Assembly: GCA_028023455.1 (NCBI GenBank)
Contig: JAQFVV010006216.1
Span: 4,976,877 to 5,040,876, forward strand
DNA length: 64,000 bases
Direction of reading: 5' to 3'
Origin: Epiperipatus broadwayi
Lineage: Eukaryota > Onychophora > Udeonychophora > Euonychophora > Peripatidae
Positions 49,489 to 61,020 of the stretch are shown piece by piece (the first letter of the stretch is position 1; each line of letters begins with the position of its first letter). The translations under genes and the position numbers were made by a program. The notes under the pieces were generated by a model. The model made no database searches. It was given only the letters and a program-made list of their open reading frames with translations, and was not told the origin of the DNA.

Positions 49489-50172
49489 ATGTTATAATAA
49501 ACCACGAGTACTCTGAGTAAAATTTTTTTAATGAAATATTTTTATCTACTGTATACTTTAAATCTTATAAAAGCACTGCCAGAAAGAAATAGCACATATA
49601 TTAAAAATGAGTAAGAAAATATAGTAATTTTAAATTGTATTTTTTTAAAAGGAAAAAGTCAAAAGGTTGCAATCAATATGTTTTTTTTTTGTTAATATAT
49701 ATTATGTTTTAATGTGTATAGGCACACATAGCCACATAAGTTTATGATTATAAATGTGATACCTTACGATGAGTGTCATTTGGGAGTTTACTTAAGTGTA
49801 ACCCTATTTAAGCATTTCAATTAATCATAAATAAGTTGGTGGTATATATAATAGTGCTGCAAATATACATGTATAAATCCTTTATTTCTTAAAACATATT
49901 TACCTCAATGCAACCTCCTTAAATAAATAATTTTTTTGTCATACCATTTGTTAGAAATGAAATATAGAGAAAATGGAATCTTGGGAGGAGGAGGCATAAA
50001 CATAGATGGTTCATAGGAAAATGATAGTCAACATTTTTCTTTTTTGTATAGTCTTTTTGTAAAATTATTAACCGAATGTCTTTGTAAATTTTCGTTAATC
50101 ATGTACCATAATTACTAACCCTAAGTAAAAAAAAAATTTTTATTTTTATTTTTTTAAGCAAGTTTACTGATA
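49489..50172. other. Spacer between the two family X LTRs
   Basis: About 680 AT-rich bases without coding potential. Far too short for a gag-pol interior, so the two LTRs are not a normal element pair unless the interior was deleted. Confidence 0.5.
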
Positions 50173-52106
50173 TGTAATGGGAACACATGCCATTACATTA
50201 TTTATTTTAAAAATTAGACATTAAAAAGAAAAGTTTGCAAATAAAAACTTTTTTTTAAGAAATAAAAATTGAAAGTTAAAAGTCATCTAAACTTTATATG
50301 TATATAAATAATTGCACAGATGAAAAATTAAAAGAAAACTTTATTAAAAAAAGAAAAAGTATTAAAACTAAATTTTCAACAAAAACTTAAAAAGATCTAA
50401 AGATAAAAAATATATCTTTTAGAATGTACAAATTTAATTAATGCTATTGTGTAAAATGGAAATGATTATTTTAATTAGTTAAAAGTAAACTACCCCTTGG
50501 GCATTTCAAAATGTATAAGTAAAGTTCAGATAGAAGAAAAAACAATAGAAAATAATAGCCAATAAAAGAAATCCCTCAGGAAATGGACCTCAATGAAAGG
50601 ATCATCATTGTCATGATGTAATGTCCACTGGATCCAAAAGTTTATAATAACACGAAAAGTTTGGAAGGAATTAAGAAAAAGATAGAGATGTGAAAGCAGA
50701 GGTGTACTATATGTGTTAGTGCAGAGAGAGTTGAAGGAAAAGGGAAGAAGGGATTGAAAGACACACTTTCAATTCCTTCAGTTTTTCTATAAAAAGAAAT
50801 GACATCGTTTTCCTATATTGCGGACCACAGGACATTGGGGGAATTAATGCTGGATCCCAAACTGCGAGCAACTTATAAAGATGAACTTTTTAAAATAGTA
50901 AGAACCATATAACTAATGAAAATTTTCAAAACAGTAAGAACTTTAATACCAAAACCTTTTCGGTATTTAATAGAAATAGAATCCTATCTGACCAATGTAA
51001 ATTATTATTAATAATTAATTTTATTTGATGTATTTTTTTAAAATCATTTCCATTAAGTTATTTTTTTGTTGTTCTTTTAAGTTTTTATTGAGTTTTTTTT
51101 TTGTTAAACAACTTTTAATAAATGTTAAATTTAAGTCGGGTGTGAATGGCTGCATAGATTCATAAAGTTATGTTAGTTTAAGGGAGGGTAAATCTTAGGT
51201 TATTTATTTCATAGTTAAATTGGGTTAATCAATTGGATATATTGGTGTAATTAGGGAATGTAGTATGAAGGTCCACTACATGCAGGATCACATGATATGC
51301 CACATTTGGGCAAAATAAGTCCCATTTCATACTGACCATCAGAAGCAGATGTATTCCCTGCTCCTTGGATCACCCCTTTAGCCTATGGAATGGGATAGTA
51401 AGATGGTAAAAAGGACCACAATCCCTTCCTATGGAGTTTTTTTTATTGTTCTTCTTGACAGACAGATGTAACATTCCTGTACTGGATGAGAGACAATTTC
51501 TTCTCTATAACCATGCTGTTCAAATGTGTATTCCTGACAGTATGGAATTGTGCTGTCATATTCGTGATGTATTGAATACATTGATATATCAGATAGATTG
51601 GCATTGGTTTGACTGCGAACTTTTGGCCTAAGGTTAAAGCAGGGATAGAATATTTTCTTTTCAAATGCAATCTATGTAGTCTATTCATACTCGACACTCT
51701 CATAAAATATTAAATTCATCTGTGCGAACTTCTAAAATAAAAGTTAAAGCGTAAATTAAATTCTAAAATAAAAGTCAAAATGTAAGTTAAATTTTAAAGT
51801 AAAAGTGATACTAAAATGATTCTAAATCTTATATATGTTTAATAAATGTTTGTATGGGTTATTATTGGCAGTGGCTTCTTTTATTTTTTTAATATTGAAA
51901 ATATTTTTAAATAAGAATTTATATTTTATAAATCTCTACATCTCACTGAGCTAGTGGCATGGGCTGATGGTTGGAATAAAACATATGTAAAAATTAGATC
52001 TTAACAGCACGTATCTGCCTACTATATGAATTTTCCAGGTTCAAATAGCCTGGTGGTGCCCTGTAGCACTGATACAGTAAGACTCTATTTTCCTGACTGT
52101 TATAAT
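50173..52106 (+). repeat. LTR of family X, copy 2 (full length)
   Basis: About 1.93 kb, starting TGTAATGGGAACACATGCC (with the short terminal palindrome TGTAATGG/CCATTACA) and ending gttataat. The start is shared with 34,241 and the rest with 47,634-49,468. No primer site is kept after it and no target duplication is found. Confidence 0.72.
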
Positions 52107-54889
52107 ACTTATAGAACTGGGTGTGTTCAATAAATTTATTAAAAAATAATGTTATAATAAAACTTCTTTATTATTTTTTGTTATAAAATGGACAATGGAA
52201 ATGTTGGATTATTAATCTTTTGAAGCCATTGATTGAAAATCTTGAAATTTCTGGAGGCATATATCTGTAGAATGAGTAAGTCGATAGAGCATTATTTTAT
52301 TTTGACAATTTTAAAAAAACTATCATGATGGAAAGTTGTTGTTGTTTTTTGTTAAATCATAAAACTCTATTAGCAATGATTGTAATATTTCAGTGATTAT
52401 CCATGTAATAATAATGATGTGTTCCATTATGGGACCATATTCTATAATTATATTTTTTAGACTATGGAGCCATTATTTTTTTGCAGTGAATTGCTTGGCA
52501 TTGTGTGTTCCAAATTCTTGGCTAATTTTTTGGTAAAGGCTTAATGCTTTCCAATGCAATATAAGACAGTCAAACAACATTCTTACAATTTATGTTATTC
52601 AGTCATAAATTTAAAGCTTTATCAATTTTTACTAAAAAATAATTCCTTATTTTGCATACAATTTTAGCTGTTTTAGGTGCACAAGCAACAATAGCACAAA
52701 TCTGTTTTTCTCTCTTTATTATTTCTCTAATATAAGATTCTTTTTTTATATACTTACAGCCCACATCTGAATAAGATTTCATTTTTTAAAAACTAAATCA
52801 AATAATTTTCATTTTCTTTTTTAATGAAAGTACTTTACAGTATTTTTTGAATTATCACTCATGATTCTAAAAAAAAATACAGTTAAATAAAACTTTAAAA
52901 AAAAAAAAATGGAAGGAAAAAAATCAATACACATGCTTTTAGTAATGCTACTGAACTGAACTGATATTTAAATTATGAAGAAAATGTAATCATATATATT
53001 CATGTTTGAGAATTTGGTATTTAGCAAGAAAAAAATGGCTTCCACTGTAACAAGATTCATAAAATTCAATAAATTCTCAAATTTCATTGTTTTTATTATC
53101 TATTTGTTTACATTTTTTGTTTATTTATATGTTTTGGTATTCTATATAAATGAAATCATGTAGTTTATGGCTCTACTGTATCAACAAAAAATCACATGAC
53201 TTTCTTTGCTTACAAATTACATTTGATTTCAAGAACAATGCTCTTTTTTCTACTCCAGGGCCATTTATTATATTACTGAATTATCAATCAACACTAATTT
53301 GTAATGCATTTATGTCTAGATTGTCAGATTAATTTTTGACTTAAAACTCATCAATGAGAAATTTGAACCTAATGTATTTACATATTTAATAACTAGTTTC
53401 CAATTATCAAGCTGTTTGAACCTTGTACAAATCTTCAGAAATGACAATAATTTATTTATATTTTAGTTCAAATTATTTTAATAAACATCTTTAAAATTAT
53501 TATTGTAGAACAAGTAAAGTTGCATTTCTATATATTTCTGTCTAGGTTTTTTCCTGTAATTAAAATTACCAGACTTGTTTTTTTATGAATGACTGCTAAT
53601 TGGTGATGATGTATATGTGTTTATGTATGTTCAATTCATAATTTTTGTTTTACATATTTAGTTACATATTATTTTTGCTAGTTTAATTTTATTGAAAATT
53701 CATAAGGGTTTTAATATCTTCTATGCTAGATTATATTTATTAAAAACAATCATTTATCATTAATTTGTAAATTTATTAATTTTTTTAATTAAAAAAAATT
53801 GAAGTTAATAAAAATTGGATTTAAGTATAAAGATGCTCCAAAATAAGTAGTGCTATCTTTAAGAAAGTTAAAAATTGCTGTAGAATGGAATGTGTGAATG
53901 AATGCCCAATGTTAAATATAAAGTGTGTGTGAAACACACTAAATAATATTAGATATAAGATGTGAATAAATTATATTAAAAATAGATTAATATCATTATT
54001 AATTATAAGTATAAAATTTGAAAAAGTGAAATTTAATATTTTATATTCAATATTAACAGAATTTTTTTTTTAAGTTTGGCTCTTATATAGGATATATCTG
54101 TGTTATGCAATTATATATACCCCATTATCATTACATTTTGTTATTATTTATATAATAAAAATGATGGAATGAAAGATACTTGTCAGTCCTAATTATTACT
54201 AAATATTAACTACTAACACTTTAATTATTATTATGTTAATGTATATAAATTAATTTGAGATACATTAATTTTAATTTGAGTTGTAAATAATATGTATACT
54301 ATTAAAATTAATTGTTTTTTTAAATATAAATATTCTAATAAAAACCAATGATTATGTTATTATTATAGAGTTCTATATTTGTTCTGCTTGAGTTTTTTTT
54401 TTTTTGATATTAAACAATCTATTAAAATTAAGATTTTTGGATATTTTTTATATTGATTTTAGACTGTTTAAATTTTGTTATTACAAATATAAATATTTAA
54501 TGATGTTAATATGCATACATAATTTGATTAAAAATACCCTATAATGCTCATCGCAATTCATTACTTCTTTTGATTACCATATATGCACATTTTCTTATGA
54601 TTTCTTTTTAATAGGAAACTCATGTATATAGCTAAAAAACTATTTTGACAAGCAATACTTAGTATTCTTACATAATTTTTCAAAAAGGCTTTTGACAGAC
54701 TGTATTTCTTTTTTAAAAGAAAATTCACATATAGGCAATCATGATTGTGGAGTTTCTCATTAAAACCTTATAAGAAGATACTTTTTATGTATAAATATAT
54801 TAAAATAAGCATACACAGTTTACATAGAAAATTTTAAAACTGAATATTTATTTTATTGTGTTTTTTTTTTTTTTTCTAAATAATTTTAG
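52107..54889 (+). other. AT-rich probable intron
   Basis: No gene or clear repeat family recognised. Very AT-rich with short homopolymer runs. A pyrimidine tract precedes the acceptor at 54,889. Confidence 0.4.
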
Positions 54890-55130
54890 CTCTGAAACTA
54901 TTCCAGAAATAAGTAATATAAAAAACCATGTTATAAATGATATTACCAAACCGTCATTATCTAAAAATAGAGAACAACTTCCTAAAAGTAACTTTCAAGA
55001 TCAACTTGACTGTCATCAAAATAAGATTAATACAAATAATATAATAAATAAATTTAGTTTCTCAGATGAAGTGATGGAATTTGACGATCAAATTTCCACT
55101 AAAAATTTACCTGGCAAGATTAATAATGAG
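54890..55130 (+). CDS. Probable internal coding exon of a host gene
   Basis: A long T-run and taattttag precede the exon; GAG|gttagt follows as donor. The 241-bp exon is open in one frame with a varied, non-repetitive composition (ETIPEISNIKNHVIND, SNFQDQLDCHQNK, FSDEVMEFDDQ), unlike the low-complexity noise frames nearby. The first base completes a codon, so the upstream exon must end in phase 2. The exon ends in phase 0. The polar, acidic-to-neutral sequence suggests a disordered linker. No family is recognised. Confidence 0.5.
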
Positions 55131-55439
55131 GTTAGTGGATTTTTTAAATATAAAATTATTCAAATATATATATAAATTTTATTTTGATAAACATATCCAA
55201 ATATATATATATATATACGTGTGTGTTGTGTGTCTCATCATCATTTTTGTAATCATTATGAATTTACAGTAGGATGAAGAATTTCTAAATTTATTCTATA
55301 ATGATCTAGGTTTACTTTTCTCCATATCATTCCAGCAACCCTTTTTATTTGATCTATTCCTCTTTTTGTGGAATCTTTTGCCAGATCTCTTAACATTTTT
55401 CAGTGCCCATTTATTGCATTTTTTTTTAGAAACGTGCAA

Positions 55440-57080
55440 TTTAACTGTACTTTAACTGCTAATTTTCTCAATAATATTAATGACACCTCTATGTTTTCTT
55501 CTCAAGTGAAGCTCGTTTTAGTATCTGCTTGTTAATCCTATAATTTATTTATTCACTTTCATCTGTATGATATGCATTCTTTGTGGATTTCTAATAATTT
55601 TATATTAAAAAATTCATGATGCAGACACATAAATAAAAGTAGATAGAACATTTTTATTGAAGACTTTCTTTTCATGCATATCACATATTTTCCTTTAAAA
55701 TAAAGTTATTTATATAAAAACTACTTCACCCAATCTTGATTCTATGATTAATTTCATTCATTATGTTTTCAACTATGTCAATAATTTGACTGTGGTATTT
55801 ATAATTGTTAACTTTTTGTAGTTCATTAATATCAATTTTTATTTATTCTTACTTTTCTCCTTTGATATAATAATTCTTTAAAATTTTCTAAAAATTTGAA
55901 GATTATTCATAAAACAATCAGCCGCCATGCAATCAAGTAGTTGGTTGCAGACGGTTGTGGGTTCGCGTCCCGGCCAATGCTATGACATACGAAAAAAAAA
56001 AAATCATATCATCCACAAAATTCAAATGGCTTAAATAGTATCTATTTATTTTTATTCTCTTTGCTCTCATTTTAATCCCAAAATATTTCCCATAAAATTG
56101 CTGTAAAACTTTTTTTAATTAGATGAAATCCTTTTGCCATATTTTAAGGTCATTATTATACCATACATCTTAACAGTTTTACTAATCAGTTTTAACATCT
56201 TAACAGTTTTAATCTTGCTTAATCACAACCATTGCATTTTGACAAATATATTTTACAATTTGACAATATTTTAAATCTACATCATGATATTTCAAAAACT
56301 TTAATCACAAAAATAATTGGAATTAAATTTAGTTATTTTTTTATAAACTACAAATACAGTATAAAATAGTAAAACTTCCATTAATATTTGAATGGAATCT
56401 AACGTATTATATAAAAAAATAAAGACAGCTTGTTTGTTTTTGTTGGTTTGATTTCAAAGTTTTCTTTAAATAACTTGTAATATCTTAATAAATATCAAAC
56501 ATAAAATAGTATTCTTAGTCTTTTTTTAACATTTCTTGTATGTAAATATTTTATTGCATTCTAATAAATTATTGTTTTTGTTTTTTCATATTTAGTGTAT
56601 TGTATGCCAATATTATTAGTATATTCTTCTAATAAATTAATGTATATTTTTTTAGAGCAAGTGATCTTATTTTTTACTTCCTTCAAAATACCTATAACGA
56701 TTTCAAATTTCTTAAATTGTTTCAATTTTCATAACTGTAATTTCCGGTCATTTCTTATTTAGAATATAATGATATTTTGTTTGGTGTTCTAATATTTTTT
56801 TCTGTTTTATTACTCAATAAAATTGCTTATAGAATTTTATATATAGCTCTTATTTTTGTTGAAATAAAATCAATGAGATTGTCGTGTTTTTTAATTGCTT
56901 TCCTCATCATTTCATAATTATATATTTTTTATTTCATTGTTAATTGTTTTTTACAGCATTTTGAAAAAATATATTTATTTAATTTATTTAAATGAGTTTT
57001 AGATAATTATTATCACAATCTGTCTTTTCTACATATTGTCTTGCTTCATTAAAAAAATTGTTGAATTATTCTTCTGCCAT
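55440..57080 (-). pseudogene. Diverged RTE LINE relic
   Basis: Several blocks align with the RTE at 1,501-4,773. 55,735-55,850 matches about 2,000-2,115 (the ttctatgattaatttc block). 56,000-56,110 matches about 2,248-2,350 (the active-site neighbourhood). 56,415-56,470 matches about 2,648-2,715. Order and strand are conserved, so this is one old copy. No usable frame remains. Its outer limits are approximate. Confidence 0.68.
55921..55992 (+). mobile_element. tRNA-derived SINE, copy B
   Basis: Shares gggttcgcgtcccggcc, the atgctatgacat tail and the poly-A with copy A. Its tRNA 5' half is more diverged. It lies inside the RTE relic, with matching RTE sequence on both sides, so it arrived later. 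Confidence 0.75.
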
Positions 57081-57918
57081 CTAAATGGCTATCTTAGTAA
57101 AGCATCTTATATATCATTGATCTCATTTAAATTTTAAACAATGATTTATACTTATATTAAACTTAAATGACTGATATATCAATAACAACATAATTGCTAT
57201 GGACTGCAACTAGATAGCTAATGATCTCTGAAATATCACTTAATATCACATTATTAGAACTAGTTTTTTTATATATGATAGAAGTAGACTGCTCTTAATT
57301 TTCTTTGGATAATGAATTTCCAAAAATAATATAAGAAATATTTTCAAAATATTTGAAATATATTTTGAAATCATATTCTTTGGAAAAACTACATCATTTG
57401 TCAGAAATCTGCTTATTTTGCAGATATCATTACATATTATCAATCCTTATCAGATAATAGTTGCATATAGTATTATTTTAAACTTCACACAAATTCTGTC
57501 GTAAATCATTGAAATTCTCTCTATTGAACTCTATTTTCCAGATTGTTATATTATATATTATTATCAATTATATTGTATGCTAATTAATATATTATTTATG
57601 TACTTACATATATTATCATATATAAAACTTCCTTACAATTAAATATCACATTATTATATTTACTATCATTAAATTTATATCACAAAATTAATATCAGTCA
57701 AAATGCAATGCTAATATATGTACTGTATATGTTAAAGGGAGAATTAAAGTTTAATGTTTTTTTTTTCTTTCAGATTTTTTTTATTTATAAGGATAAGCAA
57801 GATTCTATTCATGTTGTGAATTATAAATAAATGAATGGTTTTGATGTTTATTGTGGCTATACATATTATACAAAATTGCTCGCTGATATCTTAATAAAAG
57901 CATACTTGATTTCTTTAG
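57081..57918 (+). other. AT-rich probable intron
   Basis: Nothing recognised. Confidence 0.4.
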
Positions 57919-57955
57919 GGCAGTAGAGACTGGATTCCAAATGAACAATCCACAT
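57919..57955 (+). CDS. Possible small internal exon
   Basis: tgatttctttag precedes and gtaatt follows. The 37-bp piece reads GSRDWIPNEQST in the phase left by the exon at 54,890-55,130. Frame agreement and both splice signals support it. Its small size makes chance occurrence likely enough that I keep confidence low. Confidence 0.28.
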
Positions 57956-59172
57956 GTAATTTTATAATGCTAAAAAAAATAATTAAATTTATTTCTTTGA
58001 AATTTAATCACTACTATATTAAAAAAATAAGTAAGATATAATTATGCTGTGACAAAATCACATAAATGATCCAGATCATCCACCTATTGGTCTTTTTTTT
58101 TACATGAATGATTTCTTGGATGATATATACATAAAAAAATCCTAATAACAATACTTCTTGCCCATGAAAATATTCATGTCAGTATGCATATAACAAATAA
58201 TAAGTAAATTACAACTTGAGAATATATAAATAAATAATATAGAGATTTTAACACAATATATATATATATATATTGAAACAGGTATACTGTTCCATGCATA
58301 TATATTCAAAAGATCCCCCCCCCCCTCATTTAAAAATACTGGCATGATTTGTTGTTAGAAAAGAAAAGACTTAATAATGGTTGAGGAAAACTAAAAATTT
58401 AAAGAAACAAAGGAATCATGAAAATTGACAGCAATGAAAAAAGAAAGTCAATTTGGTCAAATTAAAAATAAAAAAAAGACACAACAAATACGTTAAATCT
58501 GCAATTAAAAGAAAGTATAAATCTTTCTTTATTAAAATTCATCAATCCAAAAAAAGAGAAAATCAATAAAGAAAAAAATATATTTAAACATTAAAAAAAG
58601 ATAAGTTTATTTTGTATTGCAGAAAAATAATTTGTAAGGCAAAATAACTTAGGTGTTAAGCCAATGCCTTTAGGCAAAGAAATGTAAAATTAATTGGAAT
58701 TCGAAAACACATAGCCAGATAATTAAAAACGGTCTTCTACTGCAAAAAGAATAGCCAATGAGCTGGGGGAAAAGGCTGTTTAATCAGTCCAAGAATGAGA
58801 TATAAATAGTCAAGTTGGAAGTTCAGAGGCAGATTAGATTGGATTTTTAAAGTGTATGTTTAAAGAAGATTTTTTTTGAGAAAAAGATAGTAAGAAAAGT
58901 GAAGAATTAAAAAGTTAAAATTCTTATTTAAGTGTTACTCAACTCTGACTTTCGTCACCGTGGAATATAACTTTTACAACCACTGTTAATAATGGAAAAA
59001 GAAAACATTGTTAACGAAAACATAGCGATGGAGGGCTAACGTAACAGCTGTACCTCTTCATTCTAAGGCATGATTTTTCTAGATTTGCCTAGATAGACAT
59101 CATAGAAAGGAAATAATGCCATTCAGCTGAAATGCGATGACCCCTTTTTGAAGCGACAACTGGATAAATGAA
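57956..59172. other. Intron-like region with a TATA-bearing segment
   Basis: Mostly AT-rich. At 58,745-58,990 a GC-richer segment has gccaatgagc, gatataaatagtc (58,799-58,811) and a possible initiator ttcagaggc, an LTR- or promoter-like layout. A C-run lies at 58,315-58,325. Confidence 0.35.
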
Positions 59173-59193
59173 GGTAGTCACGTATTTACCTTG

Positions 59194-59372
59194 CTATGAC
59201 ATCATTTGCCTGAAGGCATACTACTCTAACCACCCGATTTTTAAGATAACGTCACCTAGTGATTTGCCGACACATGTAATCGCAAAAATTTTGTGGCATA
59301 TCACATGGTGACATTACGTCAAAGATCGGTAGATTAGAATAGTATGCCCTCAGGGCAATGTCGTCATAGAAA
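59194..59372. repeat. Inner foldback of the composite element
   Basis: About 60-75 bases on each side are imperfectly complementary around a centre near 59,285, including cctgaaggcatactactcta against its reversed partner at about 59,340-59,358. Confidence 0.75.
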
Positions 59373-59489
59373 CGAAGAGCTGGGTGAAGGCACGTGGTAC
59401 AGGTTCATGAGGTCAAAACGGAGAAACAAACATGTGGTACAGAGTAATGCCGGCGGCGTCCATCCTGAAAAAAAAAAAAAATGGTAAAA

Positions 59490-59829
59490 TTAATAAATAG
59501 GACACAAAATAGAGTGATATGCGGCAAAAAAAGATTAAAAATAATATATACATCATGAATAATTAACTAAAATTGGACGCAAAATATGAAAATGTAAGAT
59601 AAATATCACTACAAAATTAATAAGTAAAAACTGCGAGTCCACAAATCATGGAAAAAAAAATTAATAAATAGGACACAAAATAGTGATATGCGGCAAAAAA
59701 AGATTAAAAATAATATATACATCATGAATAATTAACTAAAATTGGACGCAAAATATGAAAATGTAAGATAAATATCACTACAAAATTAATAAGTAAAAAC
59801 TGCGAGTCCACAAATCATGAAAAAAAAAA
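59490..59829. repeat. 171-bp tandem duplication inside the composite element
   Basis: 59,490-59,660 and 59,661-59,829 are almost identical (period 171, anchored on taataaataggacac at 59,491 and 59,662). Each ends in an A-run. Confidence 0.9.
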
Positions 59830-60323
59830 TTGGTAGTCACGTATTTACCTTGCTATGACATCATTTGTCCAGGAAATTAATAAAATATAAAATACATCCA
59901 CTTAATATCATAGAAGAAATAACATGTAAATTACTTACAATTGTTGAGGAAGTAATGATTTATTAAAAAAGTTTTCTGAAATCACTGAAAATTAAAGCTC
60001 TGAAAATGGTATGCAAAAAAACGCTGCTGCACTCAATAAAACGATGCAACAAATAGGAAAAAATACACTTTTAAATCTCACGGGTCAAGACAAAAAAAAA
60101 ATCTCGTAAATTCGGATAATTACAGCGGTATGCCTTCAGGCTTATGACGTAATAGTAATGTAACAAAAAATGAAATTTCTAGAATTAGTCATGTCAGTGT
60201 CTTCGTTGCCATGACAACGTTGATGTGTTCTTCCGACGACGCAAATATCGGATAATTACAGTGGTGAGCCTTCAGGCGAAATACGTCATTGCAAGGTAAA
60301 TACTTGATTACCAAATATTCGAT

Positions 60324-60448
60324 ATATGTTTTTTAAAAGACAAGACAAAACGTATTTCTTAAACTAAAATTATATGTGTTTTTTAAAAGATAAACAAAAC
60401 GTATTTTTTAAACTAAAATTATATATGTTCTAAAAGACAAACCAAACA
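60324..60448. repeat. About 49-bp tandem repeat, 2.5 units
   Basis: Units share ttttaaaaga (60,331; 60,381) and aaactaaaattatat. They lie directly beside the composite element. Confidence 0.8.
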
Positions 60449-60575
60449 TCTTTATTATAAATATAAAAAAAAGAATTATTAATAAATGTAGCTGCATGAA
60501 AATACATTTGTTACTGGAAAATTATGAATGAAACTAAAGTTATGAAAATCACTTATTCGTGATAAAGTATAAATG

Positions 60576-61020
60576 AAAATGCTTACCTGAATATTGATTT
60601 TGTGGGAGTAATTTAAACCCCATTACTGGATTTGATAAATTTAATGAAATATTATATGGACTCTAAATGCTTATCTGCATATTAATGTAAAATTACAAAT
60701 GCTTACCTGAATGTTCATTTTGTGAGAGTAATTTAAACCACATTACTGGATTTGATAAATTTAATGAAATATAATATGGACTCTAAATGCTTATCTGCAT
60801 ATTAATGTAAAATTACAAATGTTTAATGCTTACCTGAATGTTGATTTTGTGAGAGTAATTTAAACCACATTAGTTAAATGTAATGAAATATTATATGGAC
60901 TCTAAATGCTTATCTGCATATTAATGTAAAATTACAAATGCTTAATGCTTACCTGAATATTGATTTTGTGGGAGTAATTTAAACCACATTACTGGATTTA
61001 ATAAATTTAATGAAATACTA
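60576..61020. repeat. About 120-bp tandem array, nearly four units
   Basis: gcttacctgaat recurs at 60,581, 60,701, 60,828 and 60,947. Each unit carries gagtaatttaaaccacatta and actctaaatgcttatctgc. Diverged echoes (tggactgcaaa) follow at 61,023 and 61,148, so the array probably once extended to about 61.4 kb. Confidence 0.9.

Larger units (their letters stand above)
59173..60312. mobile_element. Composite inverted-repeat element (MITE-like)
   Basis: The outer ends are inverted copies. The left starts ggtagtcacgtatttacctt (59,173). The right, reversed, starts ggtaatcaagtatttacctt (ends about 60,312). Five copies of a core like tgcctgaaggcatac are present: forward at 59,208 and 59,833 (diverged), reverse at 59,342, about 60,129 and 60,265. 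It encodes no protein. It is markedly richer in CG and in tgacgt-type motifs than its surroundings. Target duplication is not clear. A non-autonomous DNA transposon with long terminal inverted repeats is the best description. Confidence 0.7.

Noticed and set aside
48051-49505. Short minus-strand frames of 66-82 codons
   Set aside because: They lie inside LTR family X and have equivalents of similar quality in copy 2, as expected for non-coding repeats.
51431-51703. Overlapping frames on both strands inside LTR X copy 2
   Set aside because: Same reason: repeat sequence with no conserved protein signal.
52030-52060. ccaggttcaaatagcctgg as a tRNA T-arm
   Set aside because: It is a conserved hairpin within LTR X, and no other tRNA arms are present.
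60576-61020. CRISPR-like array
   Set aside because: Whole 120-bp units repeat without unique spacers, and the genome is eukaryotic; it is an ordinary tandem repeat.
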